A stretch of DNA of 64,000 bases, from NCBI RefSeq assembly GCF_017569925.1, contig NZ_CP050854.1, positions 2,852,001-2,916,000 on the forward strand, given 5' to 3'. Below, piece by piece: positions 1-7,996 of this stretch (positions are counted from its first letter, which is position 1; each line of letters opens with the position of its first letter). The notes beneath the pieces were generated by a model. It did not search any database and was not told the origin of the DNA. It worked only from the letters and a program-made list of their open reading frames with translations. Position numbers and translations under genes: made by a program. This DNA is from Brenneria izadpanahii (GTDB lineage Bacteria > Pseudomonadota > Gammaproteobacteria > Enterobacterales > Enterobacteriaceae).

Positions 1-19
1 GTAGATCTATTTTTTTCAT
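1..19 (-). CDS. Start of a gene running off the left edge (partial)
   Basis: An ATG on the minus strand at 17-19 opens a frame reading MKKIDL before the window ends. It is preceded by a GGATGG ribosome-binding-like stretch at suitable spacing and follows the radical SAM gene by only 20 bases, as expected for the next gene of the same operon. Nothing can be said about function. It could be chance, because only six codons are visible. Confidence 0.4.
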
Positions 20-39
20 GATTGCCATCCTATTGTTCT

Positions 40-1191
40 TTAAAAGAAGAAGTCTTCATTTTTCAATTCACAAGACTCTTTTTCATTAAAAACGATGTTC
101 TCAGCGAGAATCTGATTACTTATTCCGGCCAATCTGCAACAAACAGAACTGCCCAGGCAATACTCTTTATCTAAATTGAAGTAGCTAAACTGCTTTAAAC
201 CGATATCATTTCTTTCATACACAATATTACCAATCGGGATGCCGTTATTCGTTGCCTTCATAACACATGGGTAAATATTTCCATCGGCCCTTATCATCCA
301 TCGGGCTAAGGACATATAGCATTTATCAAAGCGTGGCGATCTGCTCTTCTCTCGCAGCAAAGAGATATCCAGGATATTAGTGTTATTTAAAATACGGCAC
401 TGGAGATCAGAAGAAACGGAAGAGAGATCCTCGACCTGCTCATGCAGTTTTGCCACTTCAAGTCGCCACCAATCTTCGAGATCGGGCGTCATAGCTTGCG
501 ATGATGAATAATTGGCCGAAGGACAGTGACAAGATTGAATTAGGCATGTCGGTCTGAATTGGATATTGACCCTTTCATCTTTAAACTCAGAAAAAATCAT
601 TTCACAAAAAGAATAAACCTGATGGATATTGGTTTTGTTGTATAAAAAACCAACGCCGATATGGGCTATATTCGATCTTACCGCGGCATGAATGAACGCC
701 AGTCTTTTATCAAATCGTCCTTTTTTAAGATTATAGAAAGATGCGCCGTCGATCGCATCCAACGATACCCTTAACCAGCTAAGTTTATCAAAAGATGATG
801 TATTTATAATGCGAGACCCGTTGGTAATCAAACCCACCGAGATATTTCTTGCATAAAGTTCATCAATCACATCATCAATATCATAATCGTTGTCTTGGTA
901 TAAACTTGGCTCTCCCCCTCCAGCTAAAACCACGGCTTTAGGATTAAGCGCCAGAACATGCTGAATGGCATGAAAGGGAAAGGTATTTCTTCTTTTGGCG
1001 CTGACCTCTCCACTTCTATAACTACAATATCCGCATTTCAAATCACATCTGTCGGTTAAATGAAGCTCAATAACATTGACGCGATGTAATGAATCAAAAT
1101 TCATTACATCGCCAAAAATCTTCTCTTTTATTAGCGGTAAAGAATTTTTGGCTCGCTCTACATTTCTGAGTTTCTTTTTAACGATAGACAT
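40..1191 (-). CDS. Radical SAM protein with SPASM/twitch-like C-terminus
   Basis: The protein has the radical SAM cluster motif CDLKCGYC (CxxxCxxC) followed by the GGGEP SAM-binding motif, so it should cleave S-adenosylmethionine with a [4Fe-4S] cluster. The C-terminal third carries further cysteines (DKCYMSL, IYPCVMK, CLGSSVCC) in the spacing of a SPASM/twitch auxiliary-cluster domain, which suggests an enzyme modifying a peptide or small molecule. I chose the ATG at 1191 because GGAGAAAT lies upstream; a GTG at 1257 would add 22 residues. It is divergent from the LysR gene at 1478 and lies in an AT-rich block with an aminotransferase and an exporter, suggesting a small biosynthetic cluster. 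The substrate is unknown. Confidence 0.85.
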   Translation of the reverse strand: MSIVKKKLRNVERAKNSLPLIKEKIFGDVMNFDSLHRVNVIELHLTDRCDLKCGYCSYRSGEVSAKRRNTFPFHAIQHVLALNPKAVVLAGGGEPSLYQDNDYDIDDVIDELYARNISVGLITNGSRIINTSSFDKLSWLRVSLDAIDGASFYNLKKGRFDKRLAFIHAAVRSNIAHIGVGFLYNKTNIHQVYSFCEMIFSEFKDERVNIQFRPTCLIQSCHCPSANYSSSQAMTPDLEDWWRLEVAKLHEQVEDLSSVSSDLQCRILNNTNILDISLLREKSRSPRFDKCYMSLARWMIRADGNIYPCVMKATNNGIPIGNIVYERNDIGLKQFSYFNLDKEYCLGSSVCCRLAGISNQILAENIVFNEKESCELKNEDFFF

Positions 1192-1401
1192 AGCGTTATT
1201 TCTCCATCGATTATACCCGTCACGTTTCAAGCCGCAGATACACAGATCTTTTCGCACTCGAATTATTCAGAGTAAAAGTACTATCCGGCTCATACATCAT
1301 TATTCCATGCCGCTATAATAAAAGCATGTTTATACTATCTTATCTTATAAGACAATCAATTGAAGCCGTTGCCTGTAATAAAATAACGACCTAAAAGGAT
1401 T

Positions 1402-1421
1402 ATTAATCATGCTGATTTAAT
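1402..1421. promoter_or_regulatory. Candidate LysR operator between divergent genes
   Basis: ATTAATCA-tgc-TGATtTAAT is an almost perfect inverted repeat of the T-N11-A type bound by LysR proteins. It lies in the intergenic region between the radical SAM gene and the lysR gene, about 20 bases before a TATAAT at 1440-1445 that could serve lysR. This fits autoregulation plus control of the divergent operon. Family-typical placement, not demonstrated. Confidence 0.45.
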
Positions 1422-1477
1422 CATGTGCCATACTGTCTGTATAATGGAAAATAGTTTTTTGGTGATAGGAGGTTGGA

Positions 1478-2362
1478 ATGGAGTTCAGACAACTGCGCGC
1501 TTTTGTTATGTTGGCCGAATGCCTCAGTTACAGAGAAGCCGCCGATAAGTTATGGCTAACTCAACCTACACTAACAAAACAGATCAAGATGTTTGAACAA
1601 GAATTAGAATTAACGCTCTTCATTCGCGATAACCACGGGACTCAACTCAGTCCTCACGGGCTTGCCTTATATGACAACGCAAAAAATTTACTTGAGGAAA
1701 TTGATATATTTAAAACGCGTTGTAAGAATATGAAACACGGACTGGAAGGAAACTTATCCATTGGATTTATTAACTCCGTTTTAAAAATCATACCGGAAAT
1801 AATCTCCTCTTTCCGGGAGCGCTATCCTAAAATTAATATTCAGCTAAATGATCGCTCTTCTCCCCTACAGAAGGAATTAATTACCGCAGGGAAAATGCAA
1901 GTTGGCTTTATGCGATTGCCCGTTGAACATCCTCTGGCCTATGAAAAAATAGGAGAAGACTATCTTTCCATCATCTACAGTGAAAAAATAAATTTAGCGG
2001 GTCAGGATACGAAAAACCTTTTAAAGAAATATCCGTTATTGCTGGTTGATGCAAAAATGTGCCCCGGCTCCGCCCACCAAATACATAATTTTATATTTCA
2101 CAATAAACTCAATGAGATATCAACCCATTACGTCAACAACGTTAGTAGCCTGATTGCCATGGTGGAATCTCAGATAGGCGTAGGTATCTTACCCCAAAGC
2201 AGTATACCGTTAGAGAATCCAAACCTTATCTGTGAAAAACTGACGGGAAATTATGCTACCTGGGACATCGGCCTGGTTTGGAACAATAGCATTGATGATT
2301 CTGTGCGAGATAGTTTCATAAAAATGGTGATTGCGGAGTTGAGTTTAAAAAACCAGCAATAA
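1478..2362 (+). CDS. LysR-family transcriptional regulator
   Basis: This 294-residue protein begins MEFRQLRAFVMLAECLSY, the standard LysR winged-helix start, with the HTH within about residues 1-60 (AADKLWLTQPTLTKQIKMFE). A LysR substrate-binding domain follows at about 90-290, so it has full family length. An AGGAGG ribosome-binding site sits 5 bases before the ATG. It is divergent from the radical SAM gene and convergent with the aminotransferase/MFS pair, so it probably controls this block, and its inducer may be the product or precursor of the pathway. Codon use is AT-rich like its neighbours. Confidence 0.92.
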   Translation: MEFRQLRAFVMLAECLSYREAADKLWLTQPTLTKQIKMFEQELELTLFIRDNHGTQLSPHGLALYDNAKNLLEEIDIFKTRCKNMKHGLEGNLSIGFINSVLKIIPEIISSFRERYPKINIQLNDRSSPLQKELITAGKMQVGFMRLPVEHPLAYEKIGEDYLSIIYSEKINLAGQDTKNLLKKYPLLLVDAKMCPGSAHQIHNFIFHNKLNEISTHYVNNVSSLIAMVESQIGVGILPQSSIPLENPNLICEKLTGNYATWDIGLVWNNSIDDSVRDSFIKMVIAELSLKNQQ

Positions 2363-2457
2363 ATAGTCCCTAATCGCTTAATAACGGCTCAACCCCCGCA
2401 TTCGGTCTAAAACTCAACCTCATGTTTAACAACAAACGAGATTGCGTTTGGTTTTAA

Positions 2458-3686
2458 CTACTCAACACTATGAGCATTCAGCAAGTTAATAAGTTTATCA
2501 GCACAATACCGGATATGCTTCTCTTCCCAAGACGGATGCAGATAGAGGCTAATTGTTCTGTTCAATAGAGAACGTGCCGTTTCGCATATCACATCGTTGT
2601 ATTTCACAGACTCTGGCGATGTATATTCTTTAGATTTGAAAGGAAAATCAGCCGAACCAAACCCGCGCAGTTCTCTGTATACTTTCTCTCCATACGCTTC
2701 GGGCCACTGTATCTTAAAGGATGGAACGCCGATAATTTTCAGTTCATCTAATATTTTTTCCGCCGTACAATCCAGCTTTTCAAGATCAAATACAATGGGA
2801 TACAGCCAATACGCATTCTCCCTTTCTTCGTTATTTAACGGAAGTTTATAAATGGTATCCACACCACTGAAAATTTCGTCGTATAACTTGGCATAAGATT
2901 TACGCCTCGGTATATTCCAATCATCAAACCTTTCTAATTCATTGATTCCTATAATAGATTGAATTTCCGTCATTCTATAATTATAACCGATGCGGTTATG
3001 TACATGCCAGGAGGTTTCCTCAAGGGCAAGTAAATCAAACTTTCTTCTTACATCGAAACCATGATCTCTAAACGCTCGGCATTCCCAGCCGACAGCCACA
3101 TCATTAGTTACAACCATTCCGCCTTCGCCACCGGTTGTAAAATGTTTAGACTGACAAAAGCTGAAGGTTCCAACATCGCCAATCGTCCCCACATATCGCC
3201 CTTTATACTTGCCCCCAAGCACTGCGCGCTGTCTTCAATGACTTTCAGATGATGTTTTTTTGCAATGTCGAGAATTGGGTCCATATCGCATACAACGCCG
3301 TATAAGTGAACCACTATTATCGCTTTTGTTCTGTGTGTAATCAGGCTTTCTATTTTACCGGCATCAATGGTGTGATCTTCCGTGGTATCACAAAAAACGG
3401 GAATCGCGCCTGCCTGCAATACGGCAAAAGAAGTCGCAATAAAGGTATATGAGGGAACAATAACTTCATCGCCAGGGCCGATATTAAGAGATGCCACGGC
3501 GATATGAACAGCGGAAGTACCGGAGGTACATGAGATAGCCATATTTGCATTAATCCATTTTGCAAATTTATTTTCAAACTCCATTCCTTTCTTTCCTGTC
3601 CAATAATTAACTTTGCCTGATATCAACGGTTCTTGAATATCGGAAAGACTTTTGGGAGAAAAACTTGGCCAATTAGGAAATTCCAT
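2458..3686 (-). pseudogene. DegT/DnrJ/EryC1/StrS aminotransferase, one frameshift
   Basis: Two overlapping frames (3686 to about 3216, then on to 2458) together make one PLP-dependent sugar-type aminotransferase of about 409 residues. The N-terminal half shows [24 protein letters not shown] and VVHLYG; the C-terminal half continues with [21 protein letters not shown], whose lysine is the expected PLP Schiff-base residue. The frames join at CLG/GGKYKG across a run of five C (plus strand 3212-3216); one added base restores the reading frame. Known family members transaminate keto-sugars or keto-cyclitols in antibiotic, O-antigen or aminosugar synthesis. It lies 54 bases downstream of the MFS gene and is probably co-transcribed with it. 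The frameshift may be a sequencing error rather than true decay. Confidence 0.85.
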
Positions 3687-3740
3687 AATTCCATCCTCAC
3701 ATTGTGTTTTACACTTAAAACAGCCATCGGGAATAATTTT

Positions 3741-4850
3741 TTATCGAATAATTCTTGCACTTAATATTAGAAACATCGTACTTAACGCTAAAATAAAAAA
3801 TGCCAGGGTCAAACCTGATAAATGAGCAATAAATCCTATTAATACGGGACCGATCATAATCCCCGCATAGCCAAAAGTGACGATTGCAGCCACTGCGTGA
3901 CTCGGAGCCATTACACTTTGCCGCCCCGAAGTTGAACACAATATCGGAACCAGGTTTGAGGCGCCTAACCCAATACAGATAAAACCAATCAAAGAGATAA
4001 AAAGTAGGCCAAAGTTGATGACTAATAAAAAGCCTAATCCGATACTAATACTGCTGATAAAGAATACCTTACTCCTACCGTATAATGTAACTAATTTATC
4101 GCCAAAAAATCTGCCTAGCATCATCGCAAAGGCAAACATCACATATCCTAACCCGCTTACCGAAGGCGGCATGCCAAGCTCAGTCGTGATAAAAAGCGCG
4201 CCCCAGTCAATGATCGAGCCTTCAATAACCCCCATCAAAAAGCACAACAAACACACATAAATGACTATTCCTTTCGGTAGCGAAAAATATTTCTTATTTT
4301 CTTTTTCTCCGCTGCTAACCAACCCGGAATAAGATATAGCGAATAATATTACAAGAAGAAATGACATTAGATAACAGGCTGGAGGCGCCGTCACGCCTAA
4401 ATAAATCATAAATGACATACCTGCTGCGCCGACAATCCCCCCCAAACTAAAAAAGCCATGGAAACCAGACATCAAATTCCTATTGAACTCTTTTTCAACC
4501 TTAACCGCCTGTATATTCATAGATACATCAACGGTGCCGATTGACGCGCCGAAAAAGAACAACGATACGCCTAATTCAAGCGGGGTTTGGGAAATAACTA
4601 AAAATGGAAAACTTATTATTGTTAATAGCGCCGAGGTGATAATAACGCGTTGACATCCATAACGCGCCGACAACATGCCAGTGACGGGCATCGAAATGAT
4701 TGAGCCCAGGCCCAAGAACAACAGCAGAACACCTAAAACACCGGTATTAACGTTTAACGCTTCTTTCACAATAGGAATTAACGGCGCCCACGCCGCTATT
4801 ATCAAACCAGCGGAAAAGAAAACAATCCTTGTTGCATATATTTTATTCAT
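3741..4850 (-). CDS. MFS transporter (probable exporter)
   Basis: This 369-residue protein has about twelve hydrophobic segments. It opens with MNKIYATRIVFFSAGLIIAA and has a basic loop after the second segment (GMLSARYGCQRV), a typical MFS motif-A position. It is at the short end for the superfamily and resembles FucP/YbjJ-like MFS members. An AGGAAAC ribosome-binding site precedes the ATG. It is the first gene of a minus-strand pair with the aminotransferase, so export of the product of the radical SAM/DegT chemistry is a reasonable guess; the substrate is unknown. Confidence 0.85.
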   Translation of the reverse strand: MNKIYATRIVFFSAGLIIAAWAPLIPIVKEALNVNTGVLGVLLLFLGLGSIISMPVTGMLSARYGCQRVIITSALLTIISFPFLVISQTPLELGVSLFFFGASIGTVDVSMNIQAVKVEKEFNRNLMSGFHGFFSLGGIVGAAGMSFMIYLGVTAPPACYLMSFLLVILFAISYSGLVSSGEKENKKYFSLPKGIVIYVCLLCFLMGVIEGSIIDWGALFITTELGMPPSVSGLGYVMFAFAMMLGRFFGDKLVTLYGRSKVFFISSISIGLGFLLVINFGLLFISLIGFICIGLGASNLVPILCSTSGRQSVMAPSHAVAAIVTFGYAGIMIGPVLIGFIAHLSGLTLAFFILALSTMFLILSARIIR

Positions 4851-5349
4851 TATGTTTCCTGAATGTTAATTCAAGTATTATCTTTATGCTAAAAGCGCCG
4901 GGCTTTTAGGTAAGCGAGAAAAAGGCAGAAGAAAATATCTATTTAAATCGGTTAGCATGATTAACCAGAGTATGTATTTTTCATTTTTTGTATAATGAAA
5001 AAAGGTTTTTTTGTGATAGTTATCTGGAATACCCTGGCGAATACGGTCATCCAGCAATGGCCTCGGCGCAGGAGACGGATTGACCTTCTCCCCAAAAAAA
5101 GGCAACGCCTTGATATCTCATAGTAAGGCCATAATTTGGTCGGCTATCCCGTTGATCATCGGGCAATTATCACGCGCGGCGATGAGCGTTATATCCGCAG
5201 CCGCGCATACAAGTTAATAGGGTTGGTATGCATAGCTGCCCCCAACCCCATTTCGAAGACGTAAATCCCCTTTAGTTACAGGGTAATGATAATTATTTGC
5301 AACTTGTCATCAGGCTTCTATCATTAGGTTTTCCCCTGTCTGACGATAG
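4851..5349. other. Intergenic region without a supported gene
   Basis: This stretch separates the AT-rich block from the GC-rich remainder. A 73-codon minus-strand frame (4884-5105) has no recognisable features. The only notable element is the Fur-box-like sequence at 5282-5300. Confidence 0.6.
5282..5300 (+). promoter_or_regulatory. Fur-box-like site upstream of FAD monooxygenase
   Basis: GGTAATGATAATTATTTGC matches the classical 19-bp Fur consensus GATAATGATAATCATTATC at 15 of 19 positions by eye. It lies 50-68 bases before the start of the FAD-dependent monooxygenase, a placement compatible with repression by iron-loaded Fur. In AT-rich DNA such matches can arise by chance. Confidence 0.45.
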
Positions 5350-6573
5350 TTGCCTATGACCGATAGAATCCTGGAAACGACCTGCTGTATTGTCGGCGGC
5401 GGCCCGGCCGGACTGATGCTCGGCTACCTGTTGGCGCGCGCCGGCATACCTGTTGCGGTGCTGGAAAAGCATGCCGACTTTCTACGTGATTTCCGTGGCG
5501 ACACTATCCATCCCTCAACGCTGGAAATTATGGACCGTCTGGGACTGCTGGAACCGCTACTGCGCCTGCCGCATCAGCGGGTGGAGAAACTTATCGGAGA
5601 GTTCAACGGAAGGAAAATCACCATGGCCGATTTCAGTCGCCTGCCGGGTAAATGTCGATTTATGGCGCTGATGCCGCAGTGGGATTTCCTCAATTTTCTG
5701 GCTGAACAGAGTCAGTCGTTGCCGGGCTTCCAGCTATTACAGGCTACCCGAGTGGTGGGGCTGACGCTGGAAAATGGCGCTATAAATGGCGTGGAGGCAT
5801 TGGATGCCAAGGGTGACAAGCTACTGATCCGCACCGGACTGGTGGTTGGCGCCGATGGCCGTCAGTCAGTGGTGCGTCAGGCGGCCAATCTGACCGGCCG
5901 CAGTTTCGGCATGCCGCGGGATGTACTATGGATGAAATTACCCAAGGCCATCGGCGACGAAAATTGGGCCAGCGGGCACGGCGGCCCCAAGAACAATTTC
6001 ATCATGCTGGACCGGGGCGACTATTGGCAATGCGGCTACAGCATCACCAAAGGCACCCTTCCCCATATCAAGCAGCAAGGCTTGCCAACGCTGCTGCGAC
6101 AGGTCGCGGCGGCGTCGCCCGTCAGTGTCGAACGGCTATCGGCGGCGGTACCGGACTGGGATCATGTTAAATTGCTGGATATCCGCATCGATCGGTTGGA
6201 TCGCTGGGCCGCGCCAGGCGTCTTATGCATCGGCGATGCGGCGCACGCGATGTCGCCCATCGGCGGCGTGGGTGTAAATCTGGCTATTCAGGACGCCGTG
6301 GCCGCCGCCAATATTTTGGCCGAGCCTCTGGCGCACGGCCCGGTTAGCCTGAATATCCTTAACCGGGTGCAGCGGCGGCGCGAATTTCCCACTCGGGCCA
6401 CCCAGCGGCTGCAAATAATGATGACCGGTAAAGGAAAAACATCATCCCGCGTAGCCGCCCGACGCCCGCCGGCATTGGTGATGTGGCTGATCCGCCAGCC
6501 CTGGCTGCCGCGTTTGACCGGCCGCATTATCGGCTTGGGTTTTCGCCGCGAGTTCCCCCGCCTGCCGCGCTGA
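5350..6573 (+). CDS. FAD-dependent aromatic monooxygenase (PHBH/UbiH fold)
   Basis: This 407-residue protein has the dinucleotide-binding motif CCIVGGGPAGLMLGYLLAR near the N-terminus, the DG motif (LVVGADGRQSVVR, about residues 165-177) and the GD motif VLCIGDAAHAMSPIGGVGVN (about 291-310). These three are diagnostic of class A flavoprotein hydroxylases that hydroxylate aromatic or similar substrates with NAD(P)H and O2. Start is TTG at 5350 or, more likely, ATG at 5356. It has no operon partners: the next gene is convergent, with a stem-loop between them. The Fur-like site upstream hints at iron regulation. The substrate cannot be read from sequence. Confidence 0.9.
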   Translation: MPMTDRILETTCCIVGGGPAGLMLGYLLARAGIPVAVLEKHADFLRDFRGDTIHPSTLEIMDRLGLLEPLLRLPHQRVEKLIGEFNGRKITMADFSRLPGKCRFMALMPQWDFLNFLAEQSQSLPGFQLLQATRVVGLTLENGAINGVEALDAKGDKLLIRTGLVVGADGRQSVVRQAANLTGRSFGMPRDVLWMKLPKAIGDENWASGHGGPKNNFIMLDRGDYWQCGYSITKGTLPHIKQQGLPTLLRQVAAASPVSVERLSAAVPDWDHVKLLDIRIDRLDRWAAPGVLCIGDAAHAMSPIGGVGVNLAIQDAVAAANILAEPLAHGPVSLNILNRVQRRREFPTRATQRLQIMMTGKGKTSSRVAARRPPALVMWLIRQPWLPRLTGRIIGLGFRREFPRLPR

Positions 6574-6582
6574 TACCCACTG

Positions 6583-6607
6583 TGCCTGATTTTTCTGGAA
6601 TCAGGCA
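6583..6607. terminator. Stem-loop between convergent genes
   Basis: TGCCTGATT and AATCAGGCA form a perfect 9-bp stem with a 7-base loop. It sits just after the monooxygenase stop codon and before the 3' end of the convergent YdcZ-like gene, so it may end transcription from both sides. There is no strong T-run, so factor-independent termination is uncertain. Confidence 0.45.
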
Positions 6608-6645
6608 GGCAACGCGGACGCCATCGGCGGAACTTTCGGGTGGCA

Positions 6646-7112
6646 TCAAGCGTGCTGAAACCAGCGGTCGCCGAACATAAACAGCGCCAGTCCCAGCAGC
6701 ATCACGCCTATACCGGCGAACTTCCACCAGTACACCGGCCGTATCGGCATCTGAAGCAGACCATAATTATCGATGACCATACCCGAAGCCAGTTGGCCGA
6801 TAATAAATAAAAACATGGTGTTGGCAACGCCAAGTTTGGGGGCGAGAAAAATTGAAGTGAACACGAAAGCTGCGCCAATAACGCCGCCTATCCAGCGCCA
6901 CCATGACTGCTGTCCGATATTCGCTCCCAAACTGTGCCAGTCGGCCTGAGCCAGCGCCACCGTCAGTAAACACAACGTCCCGATACCAAACGAAATCAGC
7001 GCGGCAATTAACGGCTGACCCCCACCCCAAAACTCAAACGGCTATTGACGGCGGCTTGTATCGATAAACCGGCTCCGCCGGCCAATGCCATCAACAAATA
7101 CGCGATGTTCAT
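6646..7112 (-). pseudogene. YdcZ/DUF606-family membrane transporter, one frameshift
   Basis: The N-terminal part starts at ATG 7112 behind a TAAGGAAC ribosome-binding site and reads MNIAYLLMALAGGAGLSIQA. It runs out of frame after SRLSFGVG and continues in another frame as GQPLIAALISFGIGTLCLLT to 6646. Adding one base in the C5 run at 7019-7023 restores a 155-residue protein with about five membrane segments, the normal size of the DUF606/YdcZ family within the DMT superfamily. Function in the family is poorly known. The lesion is again a missing base in a G/C homopolymer, so it may be technical. Confidence 0.8.
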
Positions 7113-7502
7113 ATTGTTCCTTATGTAATGACCCCTGAAACTTCGGGCGCTCAAGCAACGACAACTACACTCAATACATTCGAGGGTATACATTCATACT
7201 GGCGTGATGGGGCGCGATGGAAAGCGGCCCCATAACCGATATTACGGTATCGTATATTCCCGGCCATAGGCAATGCGAGCCGGAGCGGTTCATCCCTCTT
7301 CTTTCCGTTTATACCGGACGGTCCGAACTGCTGGTTGACCAAACATTCAGCATCTGGAAGGGTATGATATATAAAGGTCTTGCCATCTATCCCGGAGCAG
7401 TCCATAATAGCGTCCATTCCAGATACTTGGATGCAAAAACAGCATTTTAATCAAAAGGTTAGTTCACGGAGTTATCATCCGTCAGAGCATAATCTACCCT
7501 GT
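7113..7502. other. Intergenic region upstream of tRNA
   Basis: Open frames of 77 (plus) and 88 (minus) codons overlap here, but neither shows a domain, a convincing ribosome-binding site or gene-like composition. The region should contain the promoters for the tRNA and the YdcZ-like gene; no clear -35/-10 pair stood out. Confidence 0.5.
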
Positions 7503-7579
7503 ACGACCGTAGCTCAGTTGGTTAGAGCACCACCTTGACATGGTGGGGGTCGGTGGTTCGAGTCCACTCGGTCGTACCA
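7503..7579 (+). tRNA. tRNA-Val (anticodon GAC)
   Basis: The 77-base cloverleaf has acceptor arms ACGACCG / CGGTCGT, a discriminator A followed by an encoded CCA, D-arm GCTC..GAGC, anticodon stem CCACC/GGTGG with loop TTGACAT (GAC at 7537-7539) and T-loop TTCGAGT. From the D-arm to the T-arm it matches E. coli tRNA-Val2B as I remember it; acceptor pairs 1:72 and 4:69 differ, each with compensating changes. It reads GUC/GUU codons. No 3'-end duplicate typical of an integrated island was seen. Confidence 0.97.
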
Positions 7580-7755
7580 ATTCATATTCCGCTGACGTCT
7601 CTACAGACTAAAAACCTCTCGTCTTACTTTCCTGTGAAATCTATCTTTATCGACTACGTCTAAATCGCCTGAACCCAGACACTTGCGCGCCCCCAATACA
7701 GGGCGAAGGGATGAGCATTCTTTGGACTATCGCAGGTTATAATTCACGCAGATAT

Positions 7756-7789
7756 TGTGGTGTTTCATTCATACTAATGAAACACCACA
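7756..7789. repeat. Perfect 14-bp inverted repeat
   Basis: TGTGGTGTTTCATT and AATGAAACACCACA flank a 6-base loop with no mismatch. It lies about 180 bases after the tRNA and 210 bases after the end of the convergent chemoreceptor gene. No T-run follows on either strand. It could be a processing or termination hairpin, or the stem of a small RNA. Confidence 0.7.
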
Positions 7790-7904
7790 CGCTGTTCGGT
7801 TGAAATGCAATCAGATCAAGTATTTTGCGGGCAGGTTTGAACTGAATTTTGCTGAGCACGCTAAAAGCTCTTGCCATCCTTGGCCAATACAGAACTCGCC
7901 GTTA

Positions 7905-7934
7905 ATCCCGCAACGCGTCAGGTTGTTGCGGGAT
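7905..7934 (-). terminator. Hairpin downstream of the chemoreceptor gene
   Basis: ATCCCGCAAC and GTTGCGGGAT form a perfect 10-bp stem with a 10-base loop, about 60 bases beyond the stop codon of the chemoreceptor on the minus strand. A terminal T-run is lacking, so the role as terminator is inferred from place and stability only. Confidence 0.45.
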
Positions 7935-7996
7935 CTGTCAGGCAGATGCTATTGCGGCGGGGAAATGCCGCCATATATTACTTCTCAAAATTTCGA

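Larger units (their letters stand above)
7580..7996. other. Intergenic region with two strong hairpins
   Basis: No gene is supported between the tRNA and the chemoreceptor. An 81-codon plus-strand frame (7755-8000) is disregarded because it runs through both hairpins and has no recognisable motif. The region holds the inverted repeats at 7756-7789 and 7905-7934. Confidence 0.55.

Noticed and set aside
6767..7030. 87-codon minus-strand frame across the YdcZ-like lesion
   Set aside because: Third-frame shadow of the frameshifted transporter; the other two frames join into a recognisable family member.
7503..7579. tRNA as attachment site of a genomic island
   Set aside because: No integrase gene and no duplicated tRNA 3' end was seen in the window.
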